Assembly: GCA_028866355.1 (NCBI GenBank)
Contig: JAGWIH010000035.1
Span: forward strand, 1-11,888
DNA length: 11,888 nucleotides
Reading direction: 5' to 3'
Origin: Alphaproteobacteria bacterium
GTDB lineage: Bacteria; Pseudomonadota; Alphaproteobacteria; ATCC43930; CGMCC-115725
In this document: piece by piece, positions 1 to 9,821 of the stretch
Layout: every line of letters begins with the position of its first letter
Position numbering within the stretch: the first letter of the stretch is position 1
Notes under the pieces: model-generated
Databases searched by the model: none
The model's input: the letters and a program-made list of their open reading frames with translations, nothing else
What the model was told of the DNA's origin: nothing
Position numbers and translations under genes: made by a program

Positions 1-787
1 GATCCCAATAGATCGCGTGATTGACCTCGGCCTCGCCGTCGGTCAGCGGCGTCACCGCCGTCAGGCTGGCGACGAAACGCTTACCGACGCGAATGTGTTC
101 GACGCGCGTCGACGGCAGACGGAACGTGATCTCCGTTTCGGGCGCGCCGCCAAGCAGACGATAGGCGTTGGCGTTCGACGACGGCGCGTGCCGCAGCATC
201 GTGAAGCCGAAAGGGCTGGCGGCGAACTCCTTGGCCTTCTCGTGGATCGAGCCGCGCGAACGCCACCACCACGCGCGATGGACGAACGCGCCATGTGCGG
301 GATCCATCAAGCCGACCACGGCGTGATCGATCGCGGCCGGCACGCGCATGCGCTCGAAAAGCTTGGGCGTCGCGGCGCCGATCTCGGGGATTTCGGGCGG
401 TGGCGGCGCGCTGTCGGGGTCGTCACCGAAGAACAGCCACACATTGCCCTGGATCTCGCGCGCCGGATAAGCCACGACGCCGATCTTGCCGGTCGTCAGC
501 TTCTGGCCTTCGTAGAGCGACGGGATGGCCGTGCAGCGGCCGGTCGTATCGAACCGCCAGCCGTGATAGCAGCATTCGACCTCGCGTCCGTCGAATGTGC
601 CGTAGCTCAGTGGGATGCCGCGATGCGGACAGATGTTGCGCAACGCGAACGGCGCGCCGTCGGCCGCGCGTCCGATCAACACTGGCTCGCCGAGCAGCGT
701 GCGCGCGACGACCCGGCCACGCCGAAGCGCATGGCCCGGCAGGGCGAAATACCACATGTCGCGCAAGGCGGCGGTGTCTGAGTCCAA
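1..787 (-). CDS. Rieske [2Fe-2S] aromatic ring-hydroxylating oxygenase, alpha subunit (C-terminus cut by window edge)
   Basis: About 262 residues are visible; family members usually have roughly 330-450, so the C-terminal part of the catalytic domain lies outside. The Rieske cluster ligands are C53, H55, C72 and H75 (CPHRG, then CCYHGW). The mononuclear iron site follows as D162-x2-H165-x4-H170 (MDPAHGAFVH), matching the bridging Asp and two His of this superfamily; the third iron ligand would lie in the missing part. Such enzymes use electrons from a reductase to hydroxylate or demethylate aromatic or other hydrophobic substrates in the cytoplasm; the substrate cannot be read from this fragment. 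I chose a TTG start (785-787) because GGAG lies 10 bases upstream; the first ATG, 10 codons later (755-757), has no ribosome binding site. An in-frame stop lies not far upstream. It is transcribed away from the MaoC-like gene. Family assignment is firm, substrate unknown. Confidence 0.88.
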   Translation of the reverse strand, partial: MDSDTAALRDMWYFALPGHALRRGRVVARTLLGEPVLIGRAADGAPFALRNICPHRGIPLSYGTFDGREVECCYHGWRFDTTGRCTAIPSLYEGQKLTTGKIGVVAYPAREIQGNVWLFFGDDPDSAPPPPEIPEIGAATPKLFERMRVPAAIDHAVVGLMDPAHGAFVHRAWWWRSRGSIHEKAKEFAASPFGFTMLRHAPSSNANAYRLLGGAPETEITFRLPSTRVEHIRVGKRFVASLTAVTPLTDGEAEVNHAIYWD

Positions 788-873
788 GTTGGCCAATCTC
801 CGGAGACGGCGCGGCGCGCAGCCGAGGCGAGACTAGCGCCCGCGGTTCGGTCCGGGAAGGGTCCTGCCGGCCG

Positions 874-902
874 ATTGTGCCGTTGCGAAAAAGTCACGCC
901 AA
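874..902 (-). promoter_or_regulatory. Candidate sigma70-type promoter for the Rieske oxygenase gene
   Basis: Read on the minus strand, TTGGCG (897-902) and CACAAT (874-879) are separated by 17 bases. Each matches four of six consensus positions. The site is about 87 bases upstream of the proposed TTG start, inside the divergent intergenic region. This is a consensus match by eye only; alphaproteobacterial promoters are often degenerate, so chance occurrence is possible. Confidence 0.28.
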
Positions 903-970
903 TGACATTGCGGCGCGCGTCGCCAAACCGCCAGAATGCCGATACGAACAGCCAATTCTAGCGCTCCCCC

Positions 971-999
971 TTGCCGGCACCGATGCCGACGTTTAATGT
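971..999 (+). promoter_or_regulatory. Candidate promoter for the MaoC-like hydratase gene
   Basis: TTGCCG (971-976) and TAATGT (994-999) are separated by 17 bases, 39 bases before the proposed ATG. The -35 matches four of six positions, and the -10 keeps the initial TA and final T. The -10 hexamer runs into the palindrome at 997-1009, an arrangement that would suit a repressor site. It is a visual match only. Confidence 0.28.
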
Positions 1000-1009
1000 G
1001 CACTGCACA
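997..1009. promoter_or_regulatory. Perfect 6-1-6 palindrome, candidate operator (possibly PhaR-type)
   Basis: The sequence is TGTGCA-C-TGCACA, a perfect inverted repeat with a single-base centre, followed by AAAA. It ends 29 bases before the ATG of the MaoC-like hydratase and overlaps the candidate -10 hexamer. PhaR/AniA-type regulators of polyhydroxyalkanoate metabolism are known to bind TGC/GCA-rich inverted sites near phasin genes, and this core (TGCACTGCA) has that character. The palindrome is seen directly; binding by PhaR is inference from similarity and from the PhaJ-like neighbour. Confidence 0.4.
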
Positions 1010-1038
1010 AAAGCGTGGGGTCGACCACGGAGTTCGTT

Positions 1039-1497
1039 ATGGACGATGTTCGTCAGCGCGCGGCGGCGCGCCGGGCTTATGCGCTCGAAGATCTCGCCGT
1101 CGGCATGACTGCCTCCTATTTTCACACCGTGACCGACGCCGACGTGCGCACGTTTGCCGACCTGACCGGCGACCACAATCCGCTCCATCTCGATGACGAA
1201 TTCGCCAAGGCGACGCGGTTCAAGGGCCGCATCGTCCACGGCATGCTGTCGGCCAGCTTTCTGTCGACGGTGATCGCCATCCTGCCGGGTCCGGGCACGA
1301 TCTATCTTAGCCAGTCGCTCGCGTTTCGCGCGCCGGTGCGCATCGACGAGACGATCGAGGCGCAGGTCACCGTCACCGACATCGACGCGGTGAAGAAGCG
1401 GGTGCGGCTGAAAACCGTTTGCCGCGTCGGCGATCTGGTGGTGCTCGACGGCGAGGCCGAAGTCATGGTGCCCTCGCGCCGCAACGCGACCCCATAG
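1039..1497 (+). CDS. MaoC-like dehydratase / (R)-specific enoyl-CoA hydratase (PhaJ-like)
   Basis: This 152-residue single hot-dog domain carries the hydratase-2 motif at about residues 39-50: TFADLTGDHNPLH, with the catalytic pair D45 and H50 corresponding to the Asp/His of Aeromonas PhaJ. GRIVHGML follows, as is usual. Family members hydrate trans-2-enoyl-CoA to (R)-3-hydroxyacyl-CoA, or dehydrate related thioesters, in the cytoplasm; PhaJ members feed beta-oxidation intermediates into polyhydroxyalkanoate synthesis. The length fits the short PhaJ/MaoC group (about 130-160 residues). The ATG at 1039 was preferred over an in-frame GTG at 1015 because GGAG sits six bases upstream. It is divergent from the Rieske gene and 78 bases ahead of ribF. 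The exact substrate is uncertain; other MaoC enzymes act on methacrylyl- or mesaconyl-type CoA esters. Confidence 0.85.
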   Translation: MDDVRQRAAARRAYALEDLAVGMTASYFHTVTDADVRTFADLTGDHNPLHLDDEFAKATRFKGRIVHGMLSASFLSTVIAILPGPGTIYLSQSLAFRAPVRIDETIEAQVTVTDIDAVKKRVRLKTVCRVGDLVVLDGEAEVMVPSRRNATP

Positions 1498-1537
1498 CCG
1501 CGCGGCAGACGGACCCGACTCGCAAGGCAATGCGGCC

Positions 1538-1565
1538 CTATCCGTCCGCCCGATTCCCGGGATAG
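1538..1565 (+). other. Possible small stem-loop ahead of ribF
   Basis: CTATCC (1538-1543) and GGATAG (1560-1565) form a perfect six-base stem with a 16-base loop, ending 10 bases before the ribF GTG. No T-run follows, so it is not an intrinsic terminator. It could affect ribF translation or be chance. Confidence 0.18.
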
Positions 1566-1575
1566 TTTCACGCCT

Positions 1576-2526
1576 GTGCGCATCTTCCGACACGAGCGCG
1601 CCGAAGGTGCCGATCGCGGCGCCGCGGTCGCCATCGGCAACTTCGACGGCCTCCATCCCGGCCATCGGGTTGTGATCGCGGCCGCCGGTCGCGCCGCGCG
1701 CGCGGCCCGGACGCCGCACGCTGTTCTTACCTTCGAGCCGCACCCTTATGCCGTCTTCAATCCGACGGCGCCGCCGTTCCGGCTAACACCCTTTCGCAGC
1801 AAGGCGCGGCACATCGAAGCGCTTGGAGTCGATTTACTTTTCGCGCTGCATTTCGACCGCGAATTCGCCAAGCGCACGGCGGAACAATTCATCGACGAGA
1901 TTCTGGTGCGCGGCCTCGGTGCCAGTCACGTCGTCGTCGGCTACGATTTCGTCTTCGGCAACCAGCGCCGCGGCACCGCCGCGTTCCTCGTCGAGGCGGC
2001 GCGCACGCGCGGTTTCGCCGTCACCGTCGTCGAGCGCGAAGCGGCATCCGGCGGCGAGGCCTATTCGTCGACCCGCATTCGCGAGCACCTGACCGGCGGC
2101 CGGCCGCGCGAAGCGGCGAAGCTTCTCGGTCGCTGGTGGGAAGTCGACGGCCGCGTCGAACACGCGGCGGGCGTCGGCAAAAGCCTCGGCTATCCGACCG
2201 CCAATCTGCCGCTGGCCGATTACCTGCGGCCAGCGCCCGGCATTTATGCCGCCTTCGCCGGCATTGAAGACGGCAAGCGCACGGTATGGCATCCGGCGGC
2301 GGCGTATTTCGGCCGACGGCCGACATTGGGCGAGCACGCGCTTGGCCTCGAAGCCTATCTCATCGATTTCGCCGGCGAGCTTTACGGTCGGCATCTGCGC
2401 CTGGCGCTGGTCGACTATCTGCGTCCCGACGCGGCCTTTGCCAATCTCGACGCCCTCAAGGCGCAGATCGGCGACGATGTCGCGCGGGCGCGCCGCATCC
2501 TGACGGCCGAAAAACCCGAACCGTGA
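1576..2526 (+). CDS. ribF: Bifunctional riboflavin kinase / FMN adenylyltransferase
   Basis: This 316-residue protein makes FMN from riboflavin and ATP, then FAD from FMN and ATP, in the cytoplasm. The N-terminal nucleotidyltransferase domain (about 15-185) shows GNFDGLHPGH at 21-30, the FDGxHxGH signature, and SSTRIR at 164-169. The C-terminal kinase domain (about 190-310) shows GYPTAN at 205-210, FGRRPTLG, and LIDFAGELYG near its end. Length is normal for the family. The start is GTG at 1576, which puts the signature where it is expected; no strong ribosome binding site precedes it. It lies 78 bases after the MaoC-like gene and 36 bases before ileS; ribF-ileS-lspA is a gene order shared by many proteobacteria. 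No FMN riboswitch is visible: the upstream gap is too short. Confidence 0.95.
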   Translation: MRIFRHERAEGADRGAAVAIGNFDGLHPGHRVVIAAAGRAARAARTPHAVLTFEPHPYAVFNPTAPPFRLTPFRSKARHIEALGVDLLFALHFDREFAKRTAEQFIDEILVRGLGASHVVVGYDFVFGNQRRGTAAFLVEAARTRGFAVTVVEREAASGGEAYSSTRIREHLTGGRPREAAKLLGRWWEVDGRVEHAAGVGKSLGYPTANLPLADYLRPAPGIYAAFAGIEDGKRTVWHPAAAYFGRRPTLGEHALGLEAYLIDFAGELYGRHLRLALVDYLRPDAAFANLDALKAQIGDDVARARRILTAEKPEP

Positions 2527-2562
2527 CGCCCTTTCCGTTGACCGCGGCCGTGCCGTCCGCCT

Positions 2563-5477
<2,915 letters not shown>

Positions 5478-5478
<1 letters not shown>

Positions 5479-5939
5479 TGCGACGCGGCCTTCTCGTTGC
5501 CCTCGCGGTTGTGGCACTCGATCAGGCGGTCAAGGCCTGGGTGGTCGCTTTCTTTGCGGCGCGCGGCACCGATATGGTCGCCGTCCTGCCCGTCTTCAAT
5601 CTGGTCTTGACCTGGAACCATGGCGTCAGCTTTGGCCTGTTCAACGGTGGCGGCGAGACGCTGTTGTTCGCCGTCCTCGCGGCGGCAATCGTGGCAGCGC
5701 TGGTGTGGTGGCTATCACGCGCTGGCACGCACGGTTTGCAGCTTGCCATCGGTCTGGTGATCGGCGGCGCGGTCGGCAACATCGTCGACCGGTTGGCGCG
5801 CGGCGCGGTCGTCGATTTCCTCGATTTTCACCTCGGCACGCTGCATTGGTTCGCCTTCAACGTCGCCGATACGGCCATTTGCCTGGGGGTCTTCTTTATC
5901 GCCCTCGACGGACTGCTTGGCGAACGGGTCTCGGATTAG
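5478..5939 (+). CDS. lspA: Lipoprotein signal peptidase (signal peptidase II)
   Basis: This 153-residue inner-membrane aspartyl protease cleaves the signal peptide of lipid-modified prolipoproteins just before the modified cysteine. Four hydrophobic segments are visible (about 5-27, 62-79, 87-103, 124-146). Family motifs: DQ at 15-16, WNHGVSFGLF at 46-55, GGAVGNIVDRL at 96-106, and FNVADT from 127. D104 and D131 match the two catalytic aspartates. Length is normal. The ATG overlaps the ileS stop by one base, with GAGG seven bases upstream inside the end of ileS, which indicates translational coupling. The next gene encodes a lipoprotein, a likely substrate. Confidence 0.96.
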
Positions 5940-5972
5940 GTAAACTTTTCGGCGTCTTGGTTGAGGGTGGTT

Positions 5973-6626
5973 ATGGTGTTAGGGCGGGCTCGGTTTTCCT
6001 CCATTCCGGTTTTTATAGCTCTGGCGCTTACGGCGCTGGCCGTTTCGGGCTGCAGTACTTGGACCGACGTCAAACGCGGTCTGGGCATGGAAAAGGTCGT
6101 GCCCGACGAGTTCGACGTTACGACCAACGCGCCGCTCGCCATTCCGCCCGACTACACGTTGCGGCCGCCGAAACCCGGCAGCGCGCCGACGCAGCAATTG
6201 TCGCCGACCGCACAAGCGCAGGAGACCGTGTTCCGCGCCAGCGACAACCAGCTCAACACGTTGCCGCCAGACAAATCGCGCAGCGCCGGTGAAAGCGCGC
6301 TGCTGCAGGATGCCGGCGCTAACAAAGCGCCCAAGGATATCCGGCAACTCGTGAAGAACGACAACCAGGCCGCGTTTGCCAGCACCACCTTGACTCAACG
6401 TCTGTTGTTTTGGCGTTCAGAGCCGACCAGTCCCGACCAGACCCTCGACCCGACGGCGGAAGCCGAACGGCTGCGCGAGTTCGGCGCCAACGGCACCGGT
6501 GGCGCCAATGCCGCGAACGGCACGGCAGCCGCCGGCACCAACGCGACGGCGACCGCGGCCGCCACGCCGAAACCGACCATCGAACGCACGCCAAAGGACA
6601 AAGGCTTCTTCGACTGGTTGTTCTAA
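5973..6626 (+). CDS. DUF3035 outer-membrane lipoprotein (possible BamF-type BAM subunit)
   Basis: This is a 217-residue prolipoprotein. A basic N-terminus, a hydrophobic stretch (about 11-25) and a lipobox VSGC put the acylated cysteine at C27. After it comes the conserved block VVPDEFDVTTNAPLAIPPDY, then LRPPKP, characteristic of DUF3035. A low-complexity Gly/Ala/Asn/Thr linker (about 171-200) leads to a short conserved-looking end, KGFFDWLF. An RxxQ-free PDEF/PPDY block like this recalls the N-terminal tail of BamC, and alphaproteobacterial BamF has been linked to BamC-like motifs; membership of the BAM complex is my inference. The ATG at 5973 is favoured by GAGG six bases upstream over the in-frame TTG at 5961. 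It follows lspA by 33 bases and precedes a terminator. Confidence 0.82.
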   Translation: MVLGRARFSSIPVFIALALTALAVSGCSTWTDVKRGLGMEKVVPDEFDVTTNAPLAIPPDYTLRPPKPGSAPTQQLSPTAQAQETVFRASDNQLNTLPPDKSRSAGESALLQDAGANKAPKDIRQLVKNDNQAAFASTTLTQRLLFWRSEPTSPDQTLDPTAEAERLREFGANGTGGANAANGTAAAGTNATATAAATPKPTIERTPKDKGFFDWLF

Positions 6627-6627
6627 A

Positions 6628-6665
6628 GCCGGTGCGACATCGCCACGCGCCGGCGTGAATTTTTT
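6628..6665 (+). terminator. Rho-independent terminator after the lipoprotein gene
   Basis: GCCGGTGCG (6628-6636) pairs with CGCGCCGGC (6646-6654) as a nine-base stem with one G-T wobble and a nine-base loop. A run of six T begins at 6660. An alternative inner hairpin, CACGC (6644-6648) with GCGTG (6653-6657), sits closer to the T-run. The stem starts two bases after the stop codon. It should end the ileS-lspA-lipoprotein transcript and separate it from pgi. Confidence 0.62.
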
Positions 6666-6745
6666 CCTTCGGCGGCCGGCGATATTGAACTCATGCGATC
6701 TCCGGGCGTTGATGACCGGACCCGCGTTTCCGGAGGATGACACCC

Positions 6746-8020
6746 ATGAGCTATCGTCAGGACATCGCCGGCTGCCTCGCCGACAATTGCAAAGCCGGCG
6801 TCACGTCTGCCGAGCTCGACGACACCTTGCGCCGCGCGGCGTTGGCGTTACCCAAATTGACGAAGATGCAGCGCGACGGCAGCTTGCCGTTGCTGCGGCT
6901 GCCGGCGCGGCGGGACGACCTTGCTCAGATCAAGCCGCTCGCCACGGAGTTCGCCAAGTTCAAGGACGTTATCGTGCTCGGCACCGGCGGGTCGAGCCTT
7001 GGCGGCCAGACGTTGGTCGCGTTGGCGCCGCCCGGCCGCACGCGCGTCCATTTCATGGACAATGTCGATCCGCACAGTTTCACGCTGCTGTTCGACGCGC
7101 TCGACCCGGCCAAGACCGGCCTGATCGCGATCTCCAAATCGGGCGGTACCGCCGAAACGCTGGTGCAGTTCTTCGCCTGCATGAACTGGCTCAGCAAGCG
7201 CACCGCGGCGCGCACCATCGTCATCACCGAGCCCAAGCCCAATCCGCTGCGCGCGCTGGCGGCGACGCGTAAGCTGCGCACCCTCGAACATGATCCCAAC
7301 ATCGGCGGCCGTTACTCCGTGCTGTCGATCGTCGGCCTGTTGCCGGCGATGATCGCGGGCGTCGACGTTGGCGCGCTGCGGCGCGGCGCCGGCACCGTGC
7401 TCGATGCGACGCTCGCCGCCAAGGATCCGCGCGATGCGGCGCCGGCCGTCGGCGCGGCGGTGTCCGTCGCGCTCAACGAGCGCCACGGAATCGTCAGCAC
7501 CGTGGTCATGCCCTACGTCGATCGGTTGGCGCATTTCGGCCTGTGGTTCCGCCAGTTATGGGCGGAAAGCCTGGGCAAGGACGGCAAGGGCACGACGCCG
7601 ATTCGCGCCGTCGGCACGGTCGATCAGCACAGCCAGCTCCAGCTCTATCTCGACGGGCCGGCCGACAAGATGTTCTCGCTGGTGATGCTGGCGCAGGCGG
7701 GCAAGGGCCCGCGGATGCCGGCGAAGCTGGCGGATGCGAGTCTTGGCTATCTTGCCGGCAAGCGCATGGGCGATTTGATCGACGCCGAGCAGCGCGCAAC
7801 GGCGCAGACGCTGATCCGCAACGGACGGCCGACTCGTATCTTTCACATCGAACGACTCGATGCACAGGCAATCGGTGCGCTGCTCATGCACTACATGCTC
7901 GAGACGATGATCGCCGCCGAGTTGTGGGGCGTGAACGCGTTCGATCAGCCGGCGGTCGAGCAGGGCAAGGTGCTCGCGCGTCAATACCTTGGCGAGGAAG
8001 GCCGGCCCAAGGCAAAATAG
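6746..8020 (+). CDS. pgi: Glucose-6-phosphate isomerase, short form
   Basis: This 424-residue enzyme interconverts glucose 6-phosphate and fructose 6-phosphate in the cytoplasm. The first SIS domain carries GTGGSSLGG at 79-87 and the sugar-phosphate loop SKSGGT at 130-135; GGRYSVLS follows. Catalytic residues by motif are E274 (WAESLGKDGKG), H295 (DQHSQLQLYLDG) and K408 (NAFDQPAVEQGK). It is about 120 residues shorter than E. coli Pgi (549) and similar in size to the short bacterial form, as in Bacillus (about 450); all catalytic motifs are present, so it is not truncated. GGAGG nine bases upstream selects the ATG at 6746 over one at 6737, which would overlap that site. The gene begins after a terminator; a weak -35-like TTGAAC at 6685-6690 has no convincing -10 partner. 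The mutL ATG follows the stop after three bases. Confidence 0.95.
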   Translation: MSYRQDIAGCLADNCKAGVTSAELDDTLRRAALALPKLTKMQRDGSLPLLRLPARRDDLAQIKPLATEFAKFKDVIVLGTGGSSLGGQTLVALAPPGRTRVHFMDNVDPHSFTLLFDALDPAKTGLIAISKSGGTAETLVQFFACMNWLSKRTAARTIVITEPKPNPLRALAATRKLRTLEHDPNIGGRYSVLSIVGLLPAMIAGVDVGALRRGAGTVLDATLAAKDPRDAAPAVGAAVSVALNERHGIVSTVVMPYVDRLAHFGLWFRQLWAESLGKDGKGTTPIRAVGTVDQHSQLQLYLDGPADKMFSLVMLAQAGKGPRMPAKLADASLGYLAGKRMGDLIDAEQRATAQTLIRNGRPTRIFHIERLDAQAIGALLMHYMLETMIAAELWGVNAFDQPAVEQGKVLARQYLGEEGRPKAK

Positions 8021-8023
8021 GGC

Positions 8024-9817
8024 ATGGCCATTCGCCAACTGCCCGCCGTCGTCGTCAATCGCATCGCCGCCGGCGAGGTGATCGAACGGCCGGCGGCGGC
8101 GGTGAAGGAACTCGTCGAGAATGCGCTCGACGCCGGCGCGCGCCGGATCGAAGTCACGCTGCGCGACGGCGGCGCGAGCCTGATCCTGGTCAGTGACGAC
8201 GGCGAGGGCATGAACGCGGCGGAACTCACGCTGGCGGTCGAGCGCCATTGCACGTCGAAGCTGCCGGACGACGATCTGCTGCATATTCGCACGCTGGGAT
8301 TCCGCGGCGAGGCGTTGCCGTCGATCGGCGCCGTCAGCCGGCTTTCGATTGCCAGCCGGAAGCGGGGCGCAAGCGACGCTTTCAAGATCGCGATTGAAGG
8401 CGGCGCCAAATCTTCGGTCGAGCCGGCGGCGCTCAGTCAGGGCACGCGCGTCGAAGTCCGTGATCTCTTCTACGCGACGCCGGCACGGCTCAAATTCCTC
8501 AAATCCGCACGCGCCGAGCGCGATGCCGCTGTCGAAGCGGTCGAGCGCTTGGCCATGGCCTATCCGTCGGTCGCCTTCGCCGTCATCGGCGACGAGGAAA
8601 AGCCGCTGCTGCGCATGAATGCCGCGGAGCCCGACCTTGCCGGTAAATCGGCCGGCGAGATCCGCCGGGTGCGGCTCGGTGCCGTTCTCGGCCGCGACTT
8701 TGCCGACAATGCGATGGTCATCGACGCGGCACGCGAAGGCTTCCGCCTGACCGGCCTCGCCGGCCTGCCGACGCTCAACCGTGCCACCGCGCGCGATCAA
8801 TATCTGTTCGTCAACGGCCGGCCGGTGCGCGACAAGCTTTTGGCCGGCGCGGTGCGCGGCGCGTACCAGGATTTCCTCGCGCGCGACCGGCATCCGATGG
8901 TGGTGCTGTTCCTCGCCGGGCCGGAGGATGACATCGACGTCAACGTTCATCCGGCGAAGGCCGAGGTGCGCTTCCGCGACGCCGCGATGGTACGCGGCCT
9001 GATCGTGGGCTCGCTGCGCAACGCGCTGGCCGCGGCCGGTCATCGCGCCTCGACCACGGTCGCCGCGCAGGCGGTCGCGGCTTTCCAGCCGGTGCAATGG
9101 AATCCGCGCGGCGGCGCCGCGCCGGCGTTGGCGCTCAATCCTGGCTTGGCCGAAGCGCCCGCGGCGTATCAGGCACCGCTTGCGGCGACCGCGCCGGCAG
9201 CGCGGGTTGTCGAAGCGCCGGCGCCGGACGTGGCCGCGCATCCCTTGGGCGCCGCCTGCGCGCAACTGCATGAGACCTACATCGTGGCGCAGACCGCCGA
9301 CGGTCTGGTGATCGTCGATCAGCACGCGGCGCACGAACGTCTGGTCTATGAGGCGATGAAAGCCGAAATTGCGGCTTCCGGCGTCAAACGCCAGATCCTG
9401 TTACTGCCCGAAGTCGTCGAGCTCGACGCTGCGGATGCCGCGCGCGTGGCGGCGCGCGCACCCGAGCTGGCCGAGCTCGGCCTAGTGCTCGAAGCCTTCG
9501 GTCCCGGCGTGGTCGTGGTGCGCGAGGTTCCCGCCATCCTGGGCGAGACGGACGTCAAAGGGCTGGTGCGCGATCTCGCCGACGAGTTGGCCGAGCTCGG
9601 CGGCGCGCTGTCGCTCAAGGAACGGCTCGAACATGTCTGCGGCACGATCGCCTGCCACGGCAGCGTACGCGCCGGCCGGCGCCTCAACCAGTCGGAGATG
9701 AACGCGCTGCTGCGCCAGATGGAAGCGACGCCGCATTCCGGTCAGTGCAACCATGGCCGGCCGACTTACGTCGCGCTGAGTCTAGCTGAAATCGAAAAGC
9801 TGTTCGGCCGCCGCTGA
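8024..9817 (+). CDS. mutL: DNA mismatch repair protein MutL
   Basis: This 597-residue protein links mismatch recognition by MutS to strand incision and removal. The N-terminal GHKL ATPase shows E29 and N33 (KELVENALDAGA), D59-x-G-x-G (SDDGEGM) and GFRGEAL at 92-98; the second half of the N-terminal region contains FVNGRPV. An Ala/Pro-rich linker spans about 345-405. The C-terminal dimerisation domain carries DQHAAHERLVYE at 432-443, fitting the endonuclease motif DQHA-x2-E-x4-E, with ACHGS around C544 and CNHGRP from C575. This suggests an incising MutL of the type found where MutH is absent; no MutH is visible here, but the window is too small to judge. It sits three bases after pgi and four before queC, suggesting one transcript. 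No strong ribosome binding site precedes the ATG. Confidence 0.96.
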   Translation: MAIRQLPAVVVNRIAAGEVIERPAAAVKELVENALDAGARRIEVTLRDGGASLILVSDDGEGMNAAELTLAVERHCTSKLPDDDLLHIRTLGFRGEALPSIGAVSRLSIASRKRGASDAFKIAIEGGAKSSVEPAALSQGTRVEVRDLFYATPARLKFLKSARAERDAAVEAVERLAMAYPSVAFAVIGDEEKPLLRMNAAEPDLAGKSAGEIRRVRLGAVLGRDFADNAMVIDAAREGFRLTGLAGLPTLNRATARDQYLFVNGRPVRDKLLAGAVRGAYQDFLARDRHPMVVLFLAGPEDDIDVNVHPAKAEVRFRDAAMVRGLIVGSLRNALAAAGHRASTTVAAQAVAAFQPVQWNPRGGAAPALALNPGLAEAPAAYQAPLAATAPAARVVEAPAPDVAAHPLGAACAQLHETYIVAQTADGLVIVDQHAAHERLVYEAMKAEIAASGVKRQILLLPEVVELDAADAARVAARAPELAELGLVLEAFGPGVVVVREVPAILGETDVKGLVRDLADELAELGGALSLKERLEHVCGTIACHGSVRAGRRLNQSEMNALLRQMEATPHSGQCNHGRPTYVALSLAEIEKLFGRR

Positions 9818-9821
9818 TCGT

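Noticed and set aside
17..996. Plus-strand open frames of 254 and 233 codons
   Set aside because: They are antisense to the Rieske oxygenase, whose iron and cluster ligands are clear on the minus strand, or run into the promoter region.
1015..1038. GTG at 1015 as an upstream start for the MaoC-like gene
   Set aside because: The ATG at 1039 has GGAG at good spacing and gives the usual family length; the GTG has no ribosome binding site and lies just after the palindrome.
1498..1575. FMN riboswitch upstream of ribF
   Set aside because: The gap is only 78 bases and shows none of the paired helices of the RFN element; only a small stem-loop is present.
6685..6714. TTGAAC as the -35 of a pgi promoter
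   Set aside because: No -10 hexamer with reasonable agreement lies at 16-18 bases, so it is noted only in the pgi entry.
7556..9334. A 592-codon open frame on the minus strand opposite pgi and mutL
   Set aside because: It spans two well-identified genes, has an arginine-rich composition typical of antisense translation, and shows no domain signature.
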